From Pseudomaricurvus alcaniphilus (lineage in GTDB: Bacteria > Pseudomonadota > Gammaproteobacteria > Pseudomonadales > Cellvibrionaceae), in the NCBI RefSeq assembly GCF_011440395.1, contig NZ_JAAOIX010000001.1, forward strand, positions 1,224,402 through 1,288,401: a stretch of DNA of 64,000 bases. Direction: 5' to 3'. The notes under the pieces are model-generated. The model searched no databases, was not told the DNA's origin, and saw nothing but the letters and a program-made list of their open reading frames with translations. A program made the position numbers and the translations under genes. Positions 44,606-53,612 of the stretch are shown piece after piece. Numbering within the stretch: the first letter of the stretch is position 1; each line of letters opens with the position of its first letter.

Positions 44606-45757
44606 TTAATCACCTTCAGTCATTTTCAATAGATTTATTAAAGATTCTTTTTCCAGCTCTATGGAAAATTTATTTTTCACCCGACTACGACCTTTATCAC
44701 CCATACTCCTTCGTAATTCGGCATTTAACGCAAGCTGTAACAGCATATCTGCATGCTCAGATATATCTCCAGGAGTAAACAAAAAACCAGTCTCACCATC
44801 AACAACAGAATCGATTACACCGCCACTTCGTCCCGTAACTACAGGCAATCCCGCTGCCATTGCCTCTATAATAGATACACCAAAGGCCTCTAGCTGATTT
44901 GTTAATGGTCCTCTGCAATTATGAGCTGTAAAAATGTCACATTCTTTACGTAACTTCCGCCCGTCTTCAGCGCTCACCAAACCAAGCAACTTGATACGAT
45001 CACTATACTTGGAACGCTTCTGTAGCAATCTGCATGTTATTGCTAGCGGACCATCACCAGCAATAATAAGCTCACCTCGTAAGCCTTTATCACACGCCTG
45101 TTCAAACGCCTGTATTACTAAGTCCGGCGCCTTACAATCTACCAACCTTCCAATGTATAAAATTCTTACAAAGTTTACATCCTTAGCTGCAATATCATTG
45201 ATTTCTAAGGAAACACCAAAGTACTTAATTACTATTCTTGAATCCGGCACCCCAAGCGCAATCAACCTTTTTTTACTTTCATTTGAATTAGCAACCATTA
45301 ACGCTCTACTTGAAATTTCTCTTACAAAATTTAAGTATTCCTCATCATACATGCGCTCTCCCGAATCCACAGACACCAGATCCCAAGTGATATCATAACC
45401 ATGCGTATGTATAATAATAGGTACATCAATCTGACTTAATGCGTCTCTCAAACGATACGCCATTGTTAGATAGTTGATAAATAAAACGTCAACTTTGTGG
45501 CGCGATTTTTTCAAAAGAATTTCGTTATTTCTTTCTCTTGAGGTTCTCTTCCTCAATATTTTCAGCTTTATAGCTAGCTTCTTTATAAAAGGGTATTCCG
45601 AATATAAATTAACGATTGGTATTCTATTATTCCAAAATCGCTCTTTATTATCTGTAGCAGCTATAAAAACAATATCTTCCTGCAATATTTCAATCTGCCT
45701 CTGAAGCCATAATTCTGTAGCTGCTTGATAATTTTGTACGATGTAAGCGATTTTCAT
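44606..45757 (-). CDS. GT4-type glycosyltransferase
   Basis: 383 residues, GT-B fold. N-terminal MKIAYIVQNYQAATELWLQRQIEIL, VPIIIHTHGYDITWD, VIKYFGVSLE, then VRILYIGRLVDCKAPDLVIQAFE, LIIAGDGPL and the donor loop LEAFGVSIIEAMAAGLPVVTG. The N-terminal pattern (seeking a partner by direction and horizon) is typical of capsule and lipopolysaccharide glycosyltransferases. Strongly AT-rich compared with the left half, consistent with horizontal exchange. Acceptor and donor unknown. Confidence 0.88.
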   Translation of the reverse strand: MKIAYIVQNYQAATELWLQRQIEILQEDIVFIAATDNKERFWNNRIPIVNLYSEYPFIKKLAIKLKILRKRTSRERNNEILLKKSRHKVDVLFINYLTMAYRLRDALSQIDVPIIIHTHGYDITWDLVSVDSGERMYDEEYLNFVREISSRALMVANSNESKKRLIALGVPDSRIVIKYFGVSLEINDIAAKDVNFVRILYIGRLVDCKAPDLVIQAFEQACDKGLRGELIIAGDGPLAITCRLLQKRSKYSDRIKLLGLVSAEDGRKLRKECDIFTAHNCRGPLTNQLEAFGVSIIEAMAAGLPVVTGRSGGVIDSVVDGETGFLFTPGDISEHADMLLQLALNAELRRSMGDKGRSRVKNKFSIELEKESLINLLKMTEGD

Positions 45758-46099
45758 ATTTTCTTATCCGGAACATTGAGCGTTCTTATATCAATAACAG
45801 CAATTAGATCCATCGAGGTACATGTACACGCGAAAAATAAAATATTGGAATTTGGCTGCGAAGGACTTTACCATTTGAATTGCTCACACATACAATTTTG
45901 GCCCTTACGAACTGAACCATTGGTAGATAGCAAGCTTACAATTACAGGGCAATAAATACCCAGCAAGCGGTTCCATGATGTCGAGTTAAAATACCTTTTT
46001 GCCTTATCAATTGTCCAGGAGCTAAGATCATCGCTTAGGGTTAATCTGAAGCATCAATTAAATTTAATCCAAACAACGACTATTCTCGACATAGAAAAC
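45758..46099. other. Non-coding AT-rich stretch
   Basis: About 340 bases between two leftward genes. I see no gene, RNA or repeat. It may hold the promoter for the glycosyltransferase at 44606. Confidence 0.35.
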
Positions 46100-46789
46100 T
46101 CAAAACTCATAACTCATTAGTTTCTTTTCTCTAGCCCAAATAACATCAATTAACTCTTTTTCTTTCGAAGATAAGACTTCTGAATAATGCCTCTTGTCTT
46201 TTCTAAATTCCGATTTAGCCTTTTTTTCCGGTAAAGACAGACATTTCCCTAATCCCAAACTTGAAGATATAGACTGTAATGCCTGAGCCATTTCCTCGTA
46301 TCTAAAAACATCATCTACCGCTAGTACTTTTTTAATTGTATATTGATCATATCCCCTGACAATGTCTAAACCACCTGAACAAATAAAATTTTCTATCGCC
46401 CCCCACTTTTTAACACCTCCCTCATGATAGAATAGAGAAATTGCTTTATCATAAGGGTTTCTTTCAAAGCAAAACTTGTAATAACTGTTATATACTTCTT
46501 TCCCAATTATACTTTTAACCTCGTCGCAAGAAATATGATTATAAAACCTTTTAAGTTTAGCCGAAAACACCAGATCCAGAAGGTCACTTTTTGAATATTT
46601 GCTAAGAGCTAGTGAAAAATTCTGAGGACCTAAAAAACCCAATGCTTGCCTGATGTTCTCATCAGACTTTGTAATGGGTGTGATTACGTCACCTTCATTG
46701 CAGAGCTCACTTAACGCAATCTCCATCGAAGTACCCGCGGTTTTCTGAGTCTTAATAAATATGAACTTACGAGAATGACAAACTATCAC
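46100..46789 (-). CDS. Sulfotransferase family 2-like protein
   Basis: About 229 residues. The phosphosulfate loop FIFIKTQKTAGTSMEIAL is at the very N-terminus, and CFERNPYDKAISLFYH around residue 110 is the 3'-phosphate element. A typical FRYEEMAQAL segment follows. I choose the GTG at 46789 because a GGAG site precedes it; a GTG at 46804 would add five residues without one. A carbohydrate sulfotransferase is likely. It is AT-rich (codon use unlike the left half). Confidence 0.85.
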   Translation of the reverse strand: MIVCHSRKFIFIKTQKTAGTSMEIALSELCNEGDVITPITKSDENIRQALGFLGPQNFSLALSKYSKSDLLDLVFSAKLKRFYNHISCDEVKSIIGKEVYNSYYKFCFERNPYDKAISLFYHEGGVKKWGAIENFICSGGLDIVRGYDQYTIKKVLAVDDVFRYEEMAQALQSISSSLGLGKCLSLPEKKAKSEFRKDKRHYSEVLSSKEKELIDVIWAREKKLMSYEF

Positions 46790-46864
46790 AACCAGTAACT
46801 CCACTTAATTAAATGCTTTTTAGAAATGCATTTTAGTTTCAATCATGCGCCGCACTTCTCACGA

Positions 46865-47494
46865 TTAGTCAATATTTTCTATAGTAAAGTAGAGCACATT
46901 ATTACGCAGAATAAGGTTGTTAATTACCTTGTGATTATTAGACGCCTCGTGGAGGTAGTCGTGCCTGAATACATGAGCTCCTTCGGCTGGGTTTGATTGC
47001 TTTGTATTTGCATGCAAGCCAACACTTATCACACCTTTTTTACATACTCTAGAGAATTCTGTAAAGCTTCTGTGAAACACTTCCGGCGGTTGGTGTATAA
47101 AGACCTGAAAACATACAGCAACATCAAATTGCTGATCCGAAAATGGAAATTTTAGCCAGTCGTCACTTAAAAAATGCTGCTTAAGCTTCAAATCGACCGC
47201 CTTAGCTGCTTCGGTCAACTTTTTCTCATACAGCCTGGAAATATCGATAGTTTCGATTAAAGTGCCCTTCTCATAAGCATGAAAAGTTCGACCAACACCC
47301 GGGCCCAACTCTAAAACACTCATTCCAGAAGAAACTTGTTTTCGTATATAATCGGTGTCAAACCTTACTCTTTCAGCTTCCAAACCTTCAGCCGAATTAG
47401 GGTCGCGCCTCGAATTCCAATAGCTAAATGGGTCATATTTTTTCTCAACATGCCCCAATAGTCGCTTTGCCGTATTCGATAGTATATTTTTCAT
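46865..47494 (-). CDS. Class I SAM-dependent methyltransferase
   Basis: 209 residues. Motif I SVLELGPGVGRTFHAYEKG, motif II acidic end IETIDISRLYE, and the post-motif region QFDVAVCFQVFIHQPPEVFHRSFTEF typical of Methyltransf_11/25 enzymes. It would transfer a methyl group from S-adenosylmethionine, perhaps to a sugar hydroxyl of the repeat unit (inference). ATG at 47494; a GTG one codon upstream is closer to the AAGGA site and is an alternative. It is an AT-rich gene between two surface-modification genes. Confidence 0.85.
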   Translation of the reverse strand: MKNILSNTAKRLLGHVEKKYDPFSYWNSRRDPNSAEGLEAERVRFDTDYIRKQVSSGMSVLELGPGVGRTFHAYEKGTLIETIDISRLYEKKLTEAAKAVDLKLKQHFLSDDWLKFPFSDQQFDVAVCFQVFIHQPPEVFHRSFTEFSRVCKKGVISVGLHANTKQSNPAEGAHVFRHDYLHEASNNHKVINNLILRNNVLYFTIENID

Positions 47495-47575
47495 CACGAT
47501 TTTATCCTTAAATATTTATTATTAAAATTTCAATTTAGCTAAGTTCTTTTTAGCTTTGCTTCTGATCGGCCCAAT

Positions 47576-49618
47576 TCAGCCAGAATTCACTTCCCAGATA
47601 TTTCTAAGAGCGTCACGAATCCCTAATGCCTCGGACATCATATCTACGGTTTTCACTTCAAGATTTCTTCTAATATGGTTATTGTCTTTATATATTAACT
47701 CCTTGTTTATATAGGTCTTACAGTATTTGCTATCACAAAGGAATTCACTCGGTATAATTACCTGTGTATTCTTAAATTGTGCAGAAAGCAATTTCAGAAC
47801 CGCGTCACTATCCTTGTGCCAAGAGTGTACGTCACTCGCAACAAGGTATTCAAAACGTGAAGGCTCGCACGTTCCCCGCAACAGCGCACTCATTTCTGAG
47901 GCTGAAGCACACTCGTTGAGCACCCTATTAGGCCTAGGAACGTCACCCAATATTAAGGTCTTTTTATTTTGAATCTTTGATAACAGCGCTTTCAACGCAT
48001 ACTCACTTAAGTGAGCACCGATTTCCGTTGGGTTATTAATTTTCTGTCGATCTAAGTTATCAAAAGGAATATCATCGCTATAGAGCATTCTCACATGTCC
48101 GGACCATGCTGCAGCCATAATTACAACATTTACATCAACCGTGTTTTGCAGCCAGCGCAGAGTAGCTATATTTCTCTTGGTGCAATCCTCAGTAAATTTC
48201 GGAAACTTAGGATAGTTTGATTTTACATACCTCGAATCGAGGTATGGTGGACACTTTGTTGGTGCAATAACCATTGATGCCCTATTACGCAGAGCTTCTC
48301 GATGGAGCAAAGGCGCCCAGTGTAATGAATGACTGTCTCCCCAAATTAAAGCTTTATTTTCTGCATCAGCCCAAGGTAACCCAACAACACAATATTCTTC
48401 ATTAATACCGTCTAAAATCGCAATTCGTTCCGTACACTTGAAATCCCACATTAAGTTTGTATCTGTAATAGCTGCAACTGCTGGTGAAATACGGCCAGGG
48501 AACCCTTGCGAAATTGAAACCATTCCCGATAGGCCTACAAGCAGCAGCGTTGAAAACGAAGACGCCAAAACCACCTTTTTATATGAATAGTCTTTATAAC
48601 GGTATCTCTCTTCAATATATCTCCATGAGAGATACCCAACACCTATACTGGCTAGTACCAGCAAAACGACTTCATGAAGAAAAAATTCCCTCTGGCTTAC
48701 ATATACCCTGTAATAAACAACTATAGGCCAATGCCATAGGTAAGCCGAATAAGAAATTTTCCCCACTAACCGAAAAGGCCGCGAAGACAGGATGTATTTA
48801 ATGAAATTGTCATTATTGATCAATGTAAATATTATTAGTGCAGTTCCAATTGTGGGGAGTAGAGCCAAATGACCAGGGTAAATATCGTTATGGTCAAGGT
48901 AGAACAAACTGAAAGTGATCAGTAAAAGCCCAAGATAAGAAAGCAAATTGGCAATCATTCGGTTTTCAATATGTTTCAATGGCAACAAAGCCAGAGAAGC
49001 ACCCATGCCTAGTTCCCAGGCTCTAGCTGGAAGCATGTAAAAGGAAAAATTAATGTTTATTGGACTTAATAGAATACAAAGTGCGAGAGATACACCAGTG
49101 ATAAGGAAAACCAAATACTTTGTGCCTTTGAAGTTAAAATAACGATAGGTAAAGAGCAAAAGCACTGGAAAAATAAGATAAAACTGCTCCTCGACTGACA
49201 ATGACCACATGTGAACCAGTGGTGATATCTGTGTTGGCTGGTCAAAATATCCGGAGTTATTCATAAACCATATATTGGCCATGAATAGATTCGAAAAGAT
49301 GGCGCTGTTTGATAGCTTTGTGTAATTGTCTGGCGTTAGAAAAAAGAAGCCCAATATAACCGTGAGTAGCACCATTACTAGCGCAGCTGGAAGCAACCTC
49401 TTTACTCGTCGTATATAGAACGTCGATAAACTGAATGAATTTTTTTCAAGTGCTCCTATGATAATTGTTGTTATTAGATACCCAGATATCACAAAAAATA
49501 TATCTACCCCAATAAACCCACCGGCCAAATCGTCAACACCGGCATGGAAGATTATTACCGCCAAAACTGCTATAGCTCTCAATCCGTCTAATTCTGGGCG
49601 ATAACGTGAAACTCCCAT
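47576..49618 (-). CDS. Acyltransferase-3 / SGNH O-acetyltransferase (OafA-like)
   Basis: 680 residues, same architecture as the protein at 39901: membrane acyltransferase domain (YRPELDGLRAIAVLAVIIFHAG, GGFIGVDIFFVISGYLI, RRVKRLLPAALVM, HMWSLSVEEQFYLIFPVLLL) and C-terminal SGNH domain with KALIWGDSHSLHWAPLL and the KDNNHIRR His segment. It acetylates surface sugars in the periplasm in known relatives. The two copies differ in sequence, so they probably modify different positions. Starts at an ATG with an AGGA site spaced somewhat far (about 12 bp). Confidence 0.92.
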   Translation of the reverse strand: MGVSRYRPELDGLRAIAVLAVIIFHAGVDDLAGGFIGVDIFFVISGYLITTIIIGALEKNSFSLSTFYIRRVKRLLPAALVMVLLTVILGFFFLTPDNYTKLSNSAIFSNLFMANIWFMNNSGYFDQPTQISPLVHMWSLSVEEQFYLIFPVLLLFTYRYFNFKGTKYLVFLITGVSLALCILLSPININFSFYMLPARAWELGMGASLALLPLKHIENRMIANLLSYLGLLLITFSLFYLDHNDIYPGHLALLPTIGTALIIFTLINNDNFIKYILSSRPFRLVGKISYSAYLWHWPIVVYYRVYVSQREFFLHEVVLLVLASIGVGYLSWRYIEERYRYKDYSYKKVVLASSFSTLLLVGLSGMVSISQGFPGRISPAVAAITDTNLMWDFKCTERIAILDGINEEYCVVGLPWADAENKALIWGDSHSLHWAPLLHREALRNRASMVIAPTKCPPYLDSRYVKSNYPKFPKFTEDCTKRNIATLRWLQNTVDVNVVIMAAAWSGHVRMLYSDDIPFDNLDRQKINNPTEIGAHLSEYALKALLSKIQNKKTLILGDVPRPNRVLNECASASEMSALLRGTCEPSRFEYLVASDVHSWHKDSDAVLKLLSAQFKNTQVIIPSEFLCDSKYCKTYINKELIYKDNNHIRRNLEVKTVDMMSEALGIRDALRNIWEVNSG

Positions 49619-49668
49619 TTAGTTTATCTAATCCTCACTCATAAAAAATTCAGGCCTAAACTTTTACG

Positions 49669-50580
49669 CTATCTATCCCATGCTGCAGATATATAACCCA
49701 GGTGATATTGACGGTCCCAGTCAGCTTGGAAACATGCAGCCTGATTTCCAATCATTCTAAAATAAAAACTTTTAATGGTGCTATACATAACAGCGCCATA
49801 CTTCCAGCGTGGTACACCTTTAATCAGGTTTTTGTTATATCCTTCCTCTTGTTGCTTTCGTAAATAAGCAAGCCTGCCAAACCTGTAAGCACGTTTGACT
49901 ACCCAACCCCGCTTAATCTGATTGGGGCGGATGATATGGCCAACTACAGCCTCTTTTAGATACCAGCTTTTATATCCCGCCTCAGCAATACGACAAGTAA
50001 ACTCAACTTCGCTGCCCATAGTATATTGCCCGGCGGCCGGCCCAATCTTTTCATCAAAACGGTGGCCAGAAGCAAAGACTTCAGATCTGACAGCCATATG
50101 CCCTCCCCAAACCATATTGGGACTAATGGGCCCAGTTGTCTGGTCAGGATCAGTCAGCGCGAATACGGCGCCCAAAGGTACCTGATCCAGAATCCAGGAC
50201 GGGGGGGGGCTAGGCCAGATCGGCTCAATCACTCCGCCCCACATAGCCACGTCATGGTGTTGGTCTGCAAAAGAACGATGTTGAACTAACCAGTCTTTAT
50301 TGGGCTGGGTATCATCATCGGTAAACACCACCAAATCACCATCAACATATTCCAATCCCAGATTCAATGCTATATTCTTTCCTCGCCGCTCAGTGCGAAG
50401 TACTGTCAAAGGCAGTTTATCTTCGAATTTAGAAAGAATTTCCGGCGTACTGTCTGTGCTGGCGTTATCAACAACAACAAGCTTGTATCCACCTCGAGGC
50501 TTCTCTAGTTCCGTAAAGCTCTGTAGAGACCGCTGCAGAGTTTTTGAACCGTTGTAAGTCGCGAACAGTACCGTGAGCAT
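49669..50580 (-). CDS. GT2-type glycosyltransferase with a nine-C tract
   Basis: 303 residues from the ATG at 50580. This start is chosen because the GT-A domain begins there (MLTVLFATYNGSKTLQRSL), an AGAGG site precedes it, and the upstream open frame overlaps the preceding gene. Motifs: LVVVDNASTDSTPEIL, VVFTDDDTQPNKDWL (DxD) and MGSEVEFTCRIAEAGYKSWYL. The codons for SPPPS contain nine C (G9 on the plus strand, 50201-50209), a possible phase-variation site. Adds one sugar to the repeat unit; donor unknown. Confidence 0.88.
   Translation of the reverse strand: MLTVLFATYNGSKTLQRSLQSFTELEKPRGGYKLVVVDNASTDSTPEILSKFEDKLPLTVLRTERRGKNIALNLGLEYVDGDLVVFTDDDTQPNKDWLVQHRSFADQHHDVAMWGGVIEPIWPSPPPSWILDQVPLGAVFALTDPDQTTGPISPNMVWGGHMAVRSEVFASGHRFDEKIGPAAGQYTMGSEVEFTCRIAEAGYKSWYLKEAVVGHIIRPNQIKRGWVVKRAYRFGRLAYLRKQQEEGYNKNLIKGVPRWKYGAVMYSTIKSFYFRMIGNQAACFQADWDRQYHLGYISAAWDR
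50201..50209. repeat. Mononucleotide tract G9 inside a GT2 gene
   Basis: Nine consecutive G on the plus strand (nine C in the coding strand of the GT2 at 49669-50580), reading AGC CCC CCC CCG TCC. Gain or loss of one base would frameshift the protein after about 123 residues. Confidence 0.9.
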
Positions 50581-50605
50581 GTTACTTGGCCTCTTTGTAT
50601 AAGAG

Positions 50606-51793
50606 TTACATAAAAGATAGTATTGGCTTCGTTGTATGAATCCAATCAAGCCGTTCAATAGCAGTTTGTCGGGCATGATTCCCCAACTCCAAACAAAAGC
50701 CCGAATCTGCCAGAAGCTCCAGAATTCGCTGTGCCATTTGTTCATTAGTTGCTACTCTAAACAGCCCTTCCGTTTCGGTAAAATCATCGTAACCTTCAGC
50801 CCCAATAATAGTTGAGACTACTGGCCTCCCATACCCCAACGCCTCAGCAATTTTTACACGAGTGCCCGTTCCATAGAGTAGTGGCACAATCATTAACATT
50901 GCTTGTCTGATGGCTATAGAGGAATCATCTACCTCGCCTATTAGCATAACCCCGTCAATATGTGCAAAACTCATTTGCTCTTTATCCATTCCATATCCAG
51001 CTACTCTCAATACGGCTTCAGAGTTTCTGCGCTTAACTAAAGGCCATACTTCACGGCAAAACCACTTTAATCCCTCAAGGTTAGGGGCATAAGTAAAGGC
51101 ACCGATAAACAGTAAAGTATTTGGATTAGGCTCAACATCCAACTTAGCTGCTCCCGACAAACTCACGCCATTGCGGACAACAGTTACATTTTCACTACGA
51201 AACCTGGTCTTATCTAATTCAGAGCAAACAAACGCTTGCCGGCAAAGGTTTACCAGTTTACGCTCGTAGAAACGGGTTCGAATCGACTCAACAGCAATCA
51301 GAAAAGACTCCATGCCCGCGTTCCAGCTTACTGCTTTACGCCAAAGTGCGAGATACTGAAGATCATCGATATCAATGAGTAATTTTGAACTTGGAACATT
51401 TTTAAACACTGAATGCAAATAGCTGTAACGACAAAAAAACAAATCATGCTTTTGTATTTCGCTATACAACTGGTCATGCCATAAGCTATTTTGCATTTGG
51501 AAATTAAATGGAGGCTCAGACCTAATAAGTGATTTAATGAAATTACAGAATCGCCGTATACGTCCGCCAGCTTTAGGGATCGACTTACGCTGAATCGCAT
51601 CTACCGAAACAGGAACAAATGAATCTATCAGTTCGGAAATCCCCAATAATTTTTTTTGGTAATCGTCTTCTACTGGCGCCGAAAATGTAATCTGGTGATG
51701 CAAAGATAACGTTTTCAGCATGGCATAGGTACGCTGGCAGGTACCCTTGTTTAAAGGCCACGGAATTTCCGGCGCGATAAAGAGAATTTTCAT
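50606..51793 (-). CDS. GT4-type glycosyltransferase
   Basis: 395 residues. N-terminal MKILFIAPEIPWPLNKGTCQRTYAMLK, LLIDIDDLQYLALWRKAV, VRNGVSLSG, and the donor half LLFIGAFTYAPNLEGLKWFC, VAGYGMDKEQM and VPLLYGTGTRVKIAEALGYGRPVVSTIIGAEG. The PLNKGTxxR opening is like the exosortase-associated stp1 group, but the assignment stays general. It ends 25 bp before the GT2 start, so the two are one transcript. Confidence 0.88.
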   Translation of the reverse strand: MKILFIAPEIPWPLNKGTCQRTYAMLKTLSLHHQITFSAPVEDDYQKKLLGISELIDSFVPVSVDAIQRKSIPKAGGRIRRFCNFIKSLIRSEPPFNFQMQNSLWHDQLYSEIQKHDLFFCRYSYLHSVFKNVPSSKLLIDIDDLQYLALWRKAVSWNAGMESFLIAVESIRTRFYERKLVNLCRQAFVCSELDKTRFRSENVTVVRNGVSLSGAAKLDVEPNPNTLLFIGAFTYAPNLEGLKWFCREVWPLVKRRNSEAVLRVAGYGMDKEQMSFAHIDGVMLIGEVDDSSIAIRQAMLMIVPLLYGTGTRVKIAEALGYGRPVVSTIIGAEGYDDFTETEGLFRVATNEQMAQRILELLADSGFCLELGNHARQTAIERLDWIHTTKPILSFM

Positions 51794-51884
51794 GTAAATA
51801 TACGCCCATGAAGTAAATCGAGCTCGTTAGATCAAGGAAAAGATTGTTCTAAATAAGTGCCTTCCCCATCACAATAGCCTACAA

Positions 51885-53612
51885 CTAGGCAGGTAATTCG
51901 CCTCTCAAATTGTCGACTAGCTCACTAGCAGTCCAAAAAAGTTTATTCACTTTTCTATTATCGTCTATCGCATTCTGGTTAAAAGTAAGCGTATCAGCCA
52001 AATATCTTAACCAGCATATAGTTAGCATTGAATTAATAAACTCTCGGGGAACTCCCATATCTGCAGCATGAGAGAGGATCAATGCACTTTCGAACTTTTC
52101 TTCACCTGCAATAAGACTAACTATTGCGGCGCCATAGCTAATTTCATCTCTGTAACGATAGATGCTAACTAGAAAATGAATTAGATCTCTTAGCGGTAGC
52201 TCGTCATAAGTTACACTATCCCAGTCTATAACTCCTGTTAACTGATAATCTTTTTCATCGAAAAGTACATTTTTTGCATTTAGATCACCATGTGCAAAGC
52301 CAGTAGGAATAATTTTCCCAACTAGGCTTTCTTTAAGCATGGTTTCTAACTCTCGCATTATTTTGTCTCGGCCTAATGGCGAAGCCTGGATCCTGGCAAA
52401 TAAATTTCCGACATGATTATCAAAATAGGTTTGATCGACTGTGGTCAATTTATAGTGTTTACTTTTTAATTTCCTAAGAAATCCGGTAACTGCCATACTC
52501 ATAGACTGAACAGATTCATCTGAATGCAAGAGTTCGCTACCAGAAAAGCCTTGCATTCTGCTAACCAAGGAATAGCCGACACCTAAACAATCTCCTTGGA
52601 CTATTTGTTCGGGAACCAAATGAGACGCCCATGGATAATTAACTACAAATTCACCTAATGATGCTTTTTGTTTATCAACGCTTCCGGCAGAACCGGCGGA
52701 TAGCGTAACTTTTAGAATTGCCCGCTCGTCAAACTGATTACATAATTCTAAAATTACCGAGCCGGTTTCCAGGCACCTGAACCATACTACTTTCGGCCAT
52801 TTATTCCCCCCCCATTTCTTCGAGATTTGGTCTAACACTTCATCCAGGTAGGTATTTGATAGACCTGAGTTAATTAACCCCAAGTAGAGGTAACCATTAT
52901 GTAACCTCTGCATTATCCCAAGCTTGGCAAGCACAAAGGAAACGAAACCTTGCCGATTAAGAGGTGTTGAACTCCAAGGCCCAAGAATTTCCCTAGGCAC
53001 AGTTGCGTTAGGATACATTTCGTAACGACAAATAGAAGTTGCTCCAGTAGAACTCAATAAATTATAAATAGCTTTCCACGATGCACCTTCATCATTTGCA
53101 TATACTTTATGCTTATGAACTAATTTTGGACGCAACCTTTCACGAAGGACTCCTAAACCAAACGGGTTTCTTGAAATTATTACCACTTGCCGAAAGTCAC
53201 GACAGTTTACTTTAATTTTTTCAGACAATTTTCGTGTTCGTACCACACCGAATGACATCAGAGAATTTTCAACAATAAGTGTGTTGTAATTTTCCTTATA
53301 GTCTAAACACTCTAATTTAGCCCAAGAATACACTCGAATATTTTTGTTAAATTTATTATAAAACTCCTGCAGACTTGCTGTTATCGAAGAGTCCGGCACT
53401 GCCACGTGAATTTCTGAGAATAAATGAGATAAAATAAAAACCGAGGCACTTGGCTTTTTTACAATTAGCAGAGCTTTGCTTTCCACTGCCGGATGTATCA
53501 GTAACGGCCAGGCAGCTGTTCGCGCAGACCCACTTCGACGAATAATTTTATTTACATCCTTCGATGTGGATGCCTCGGCCAATTTGCGGATTTGGCTAGG
53601 AAAAGGGATCAT
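51885..53612 (-). CDS. Aminoglycoside phosphotransferase-like kinase with an extra N-terminal domain
   Basis: 575 residues. The C-terminal ~300 residues are a phosphotransferase (APH) fold: catalytic loop GFAHGDLNAKNVLFDEKDYQLTGVIDWDSVTYDELPLRDL (His-Gly-Asp ... Asn ... Asp-Trp-Asp). The N-terminal ~290 residues (SKALLIVKKPSASVFILSHLF, NTLIVENSLMSFG) look like a degenerate Rossmann or methyltransferase fold but match no family I know. Probably phosphorylates a sugar or lipid-linked intermediate. It contains an eight-G tract (52806-52813). Its ATG overlaps the Wzx stop codon, so it is translated with the flippase. Confidence 0.7.
   Translation of the reverse strand: MIPFPSQIRKLAEASTSKDVNKIIRRSGSARTAAWPLLIHPAVESKALLIVKKPSASVFILSHLFSEIHVAVPDSSITASLQEFYNKFNKNIRVYSWAKLECLDYKENYNTLIVENSLMSFGVVRTRKLSEKIKVNCRDFRQVVIISRNPFGLGVLRERLRPKLVHKHKVYANDEGASWKAIYNLLSSTGATSICRYEMYPNATVPREILGPWSSTPLNRQGFVSFVLAKLGIMQRLHNGYLYLGLINSGLSNTYLDEVLDQISKKWGGNKWPKVVWFRCLETGSVILELCNQFDERAILKVTLSAGSAGSVDKQKASLGEFVVNYPWASHLVPEQIVQGDCLGVGYSLVSRMQGFSGSELLHSDESVQSMSMAVTGFLRKLKSKHYKLTTVDQTYFDNHVGNLFARIQASPLGRDKIMRELETMLKESLVGKIIPTGFAHGDLNAKNVLFDEKDYQLTGVIDWDSVTYDELPLRDLIHFLVSIYRYRDEISYGAAIVSLIAGEEKFESALILSHAADMGVPREFINSMLTICWLRYLADTLTFNQNAIDDNRKVNKLFWTASELVDNLRGELPA
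52806..52813. repeat. Mononucleotide tract C8 inside a phosphotransferase-like gene
   Basis: Eight consecutive C on the plus strand (eight G in the coding strand, codons TGG GGG GGG AAT of the protein at 51885-53612). A slip would truncate or alter the protein before its kinase domain. Confidence 0.88.

Noticed and set aside
44322-44613. Open frames on both strands between sulfotransferase and glycosyltransferase genes
   Set aside because: Neither translation shows family motifs, and one runs into the next gene. Possible gene remnant, but not supported.
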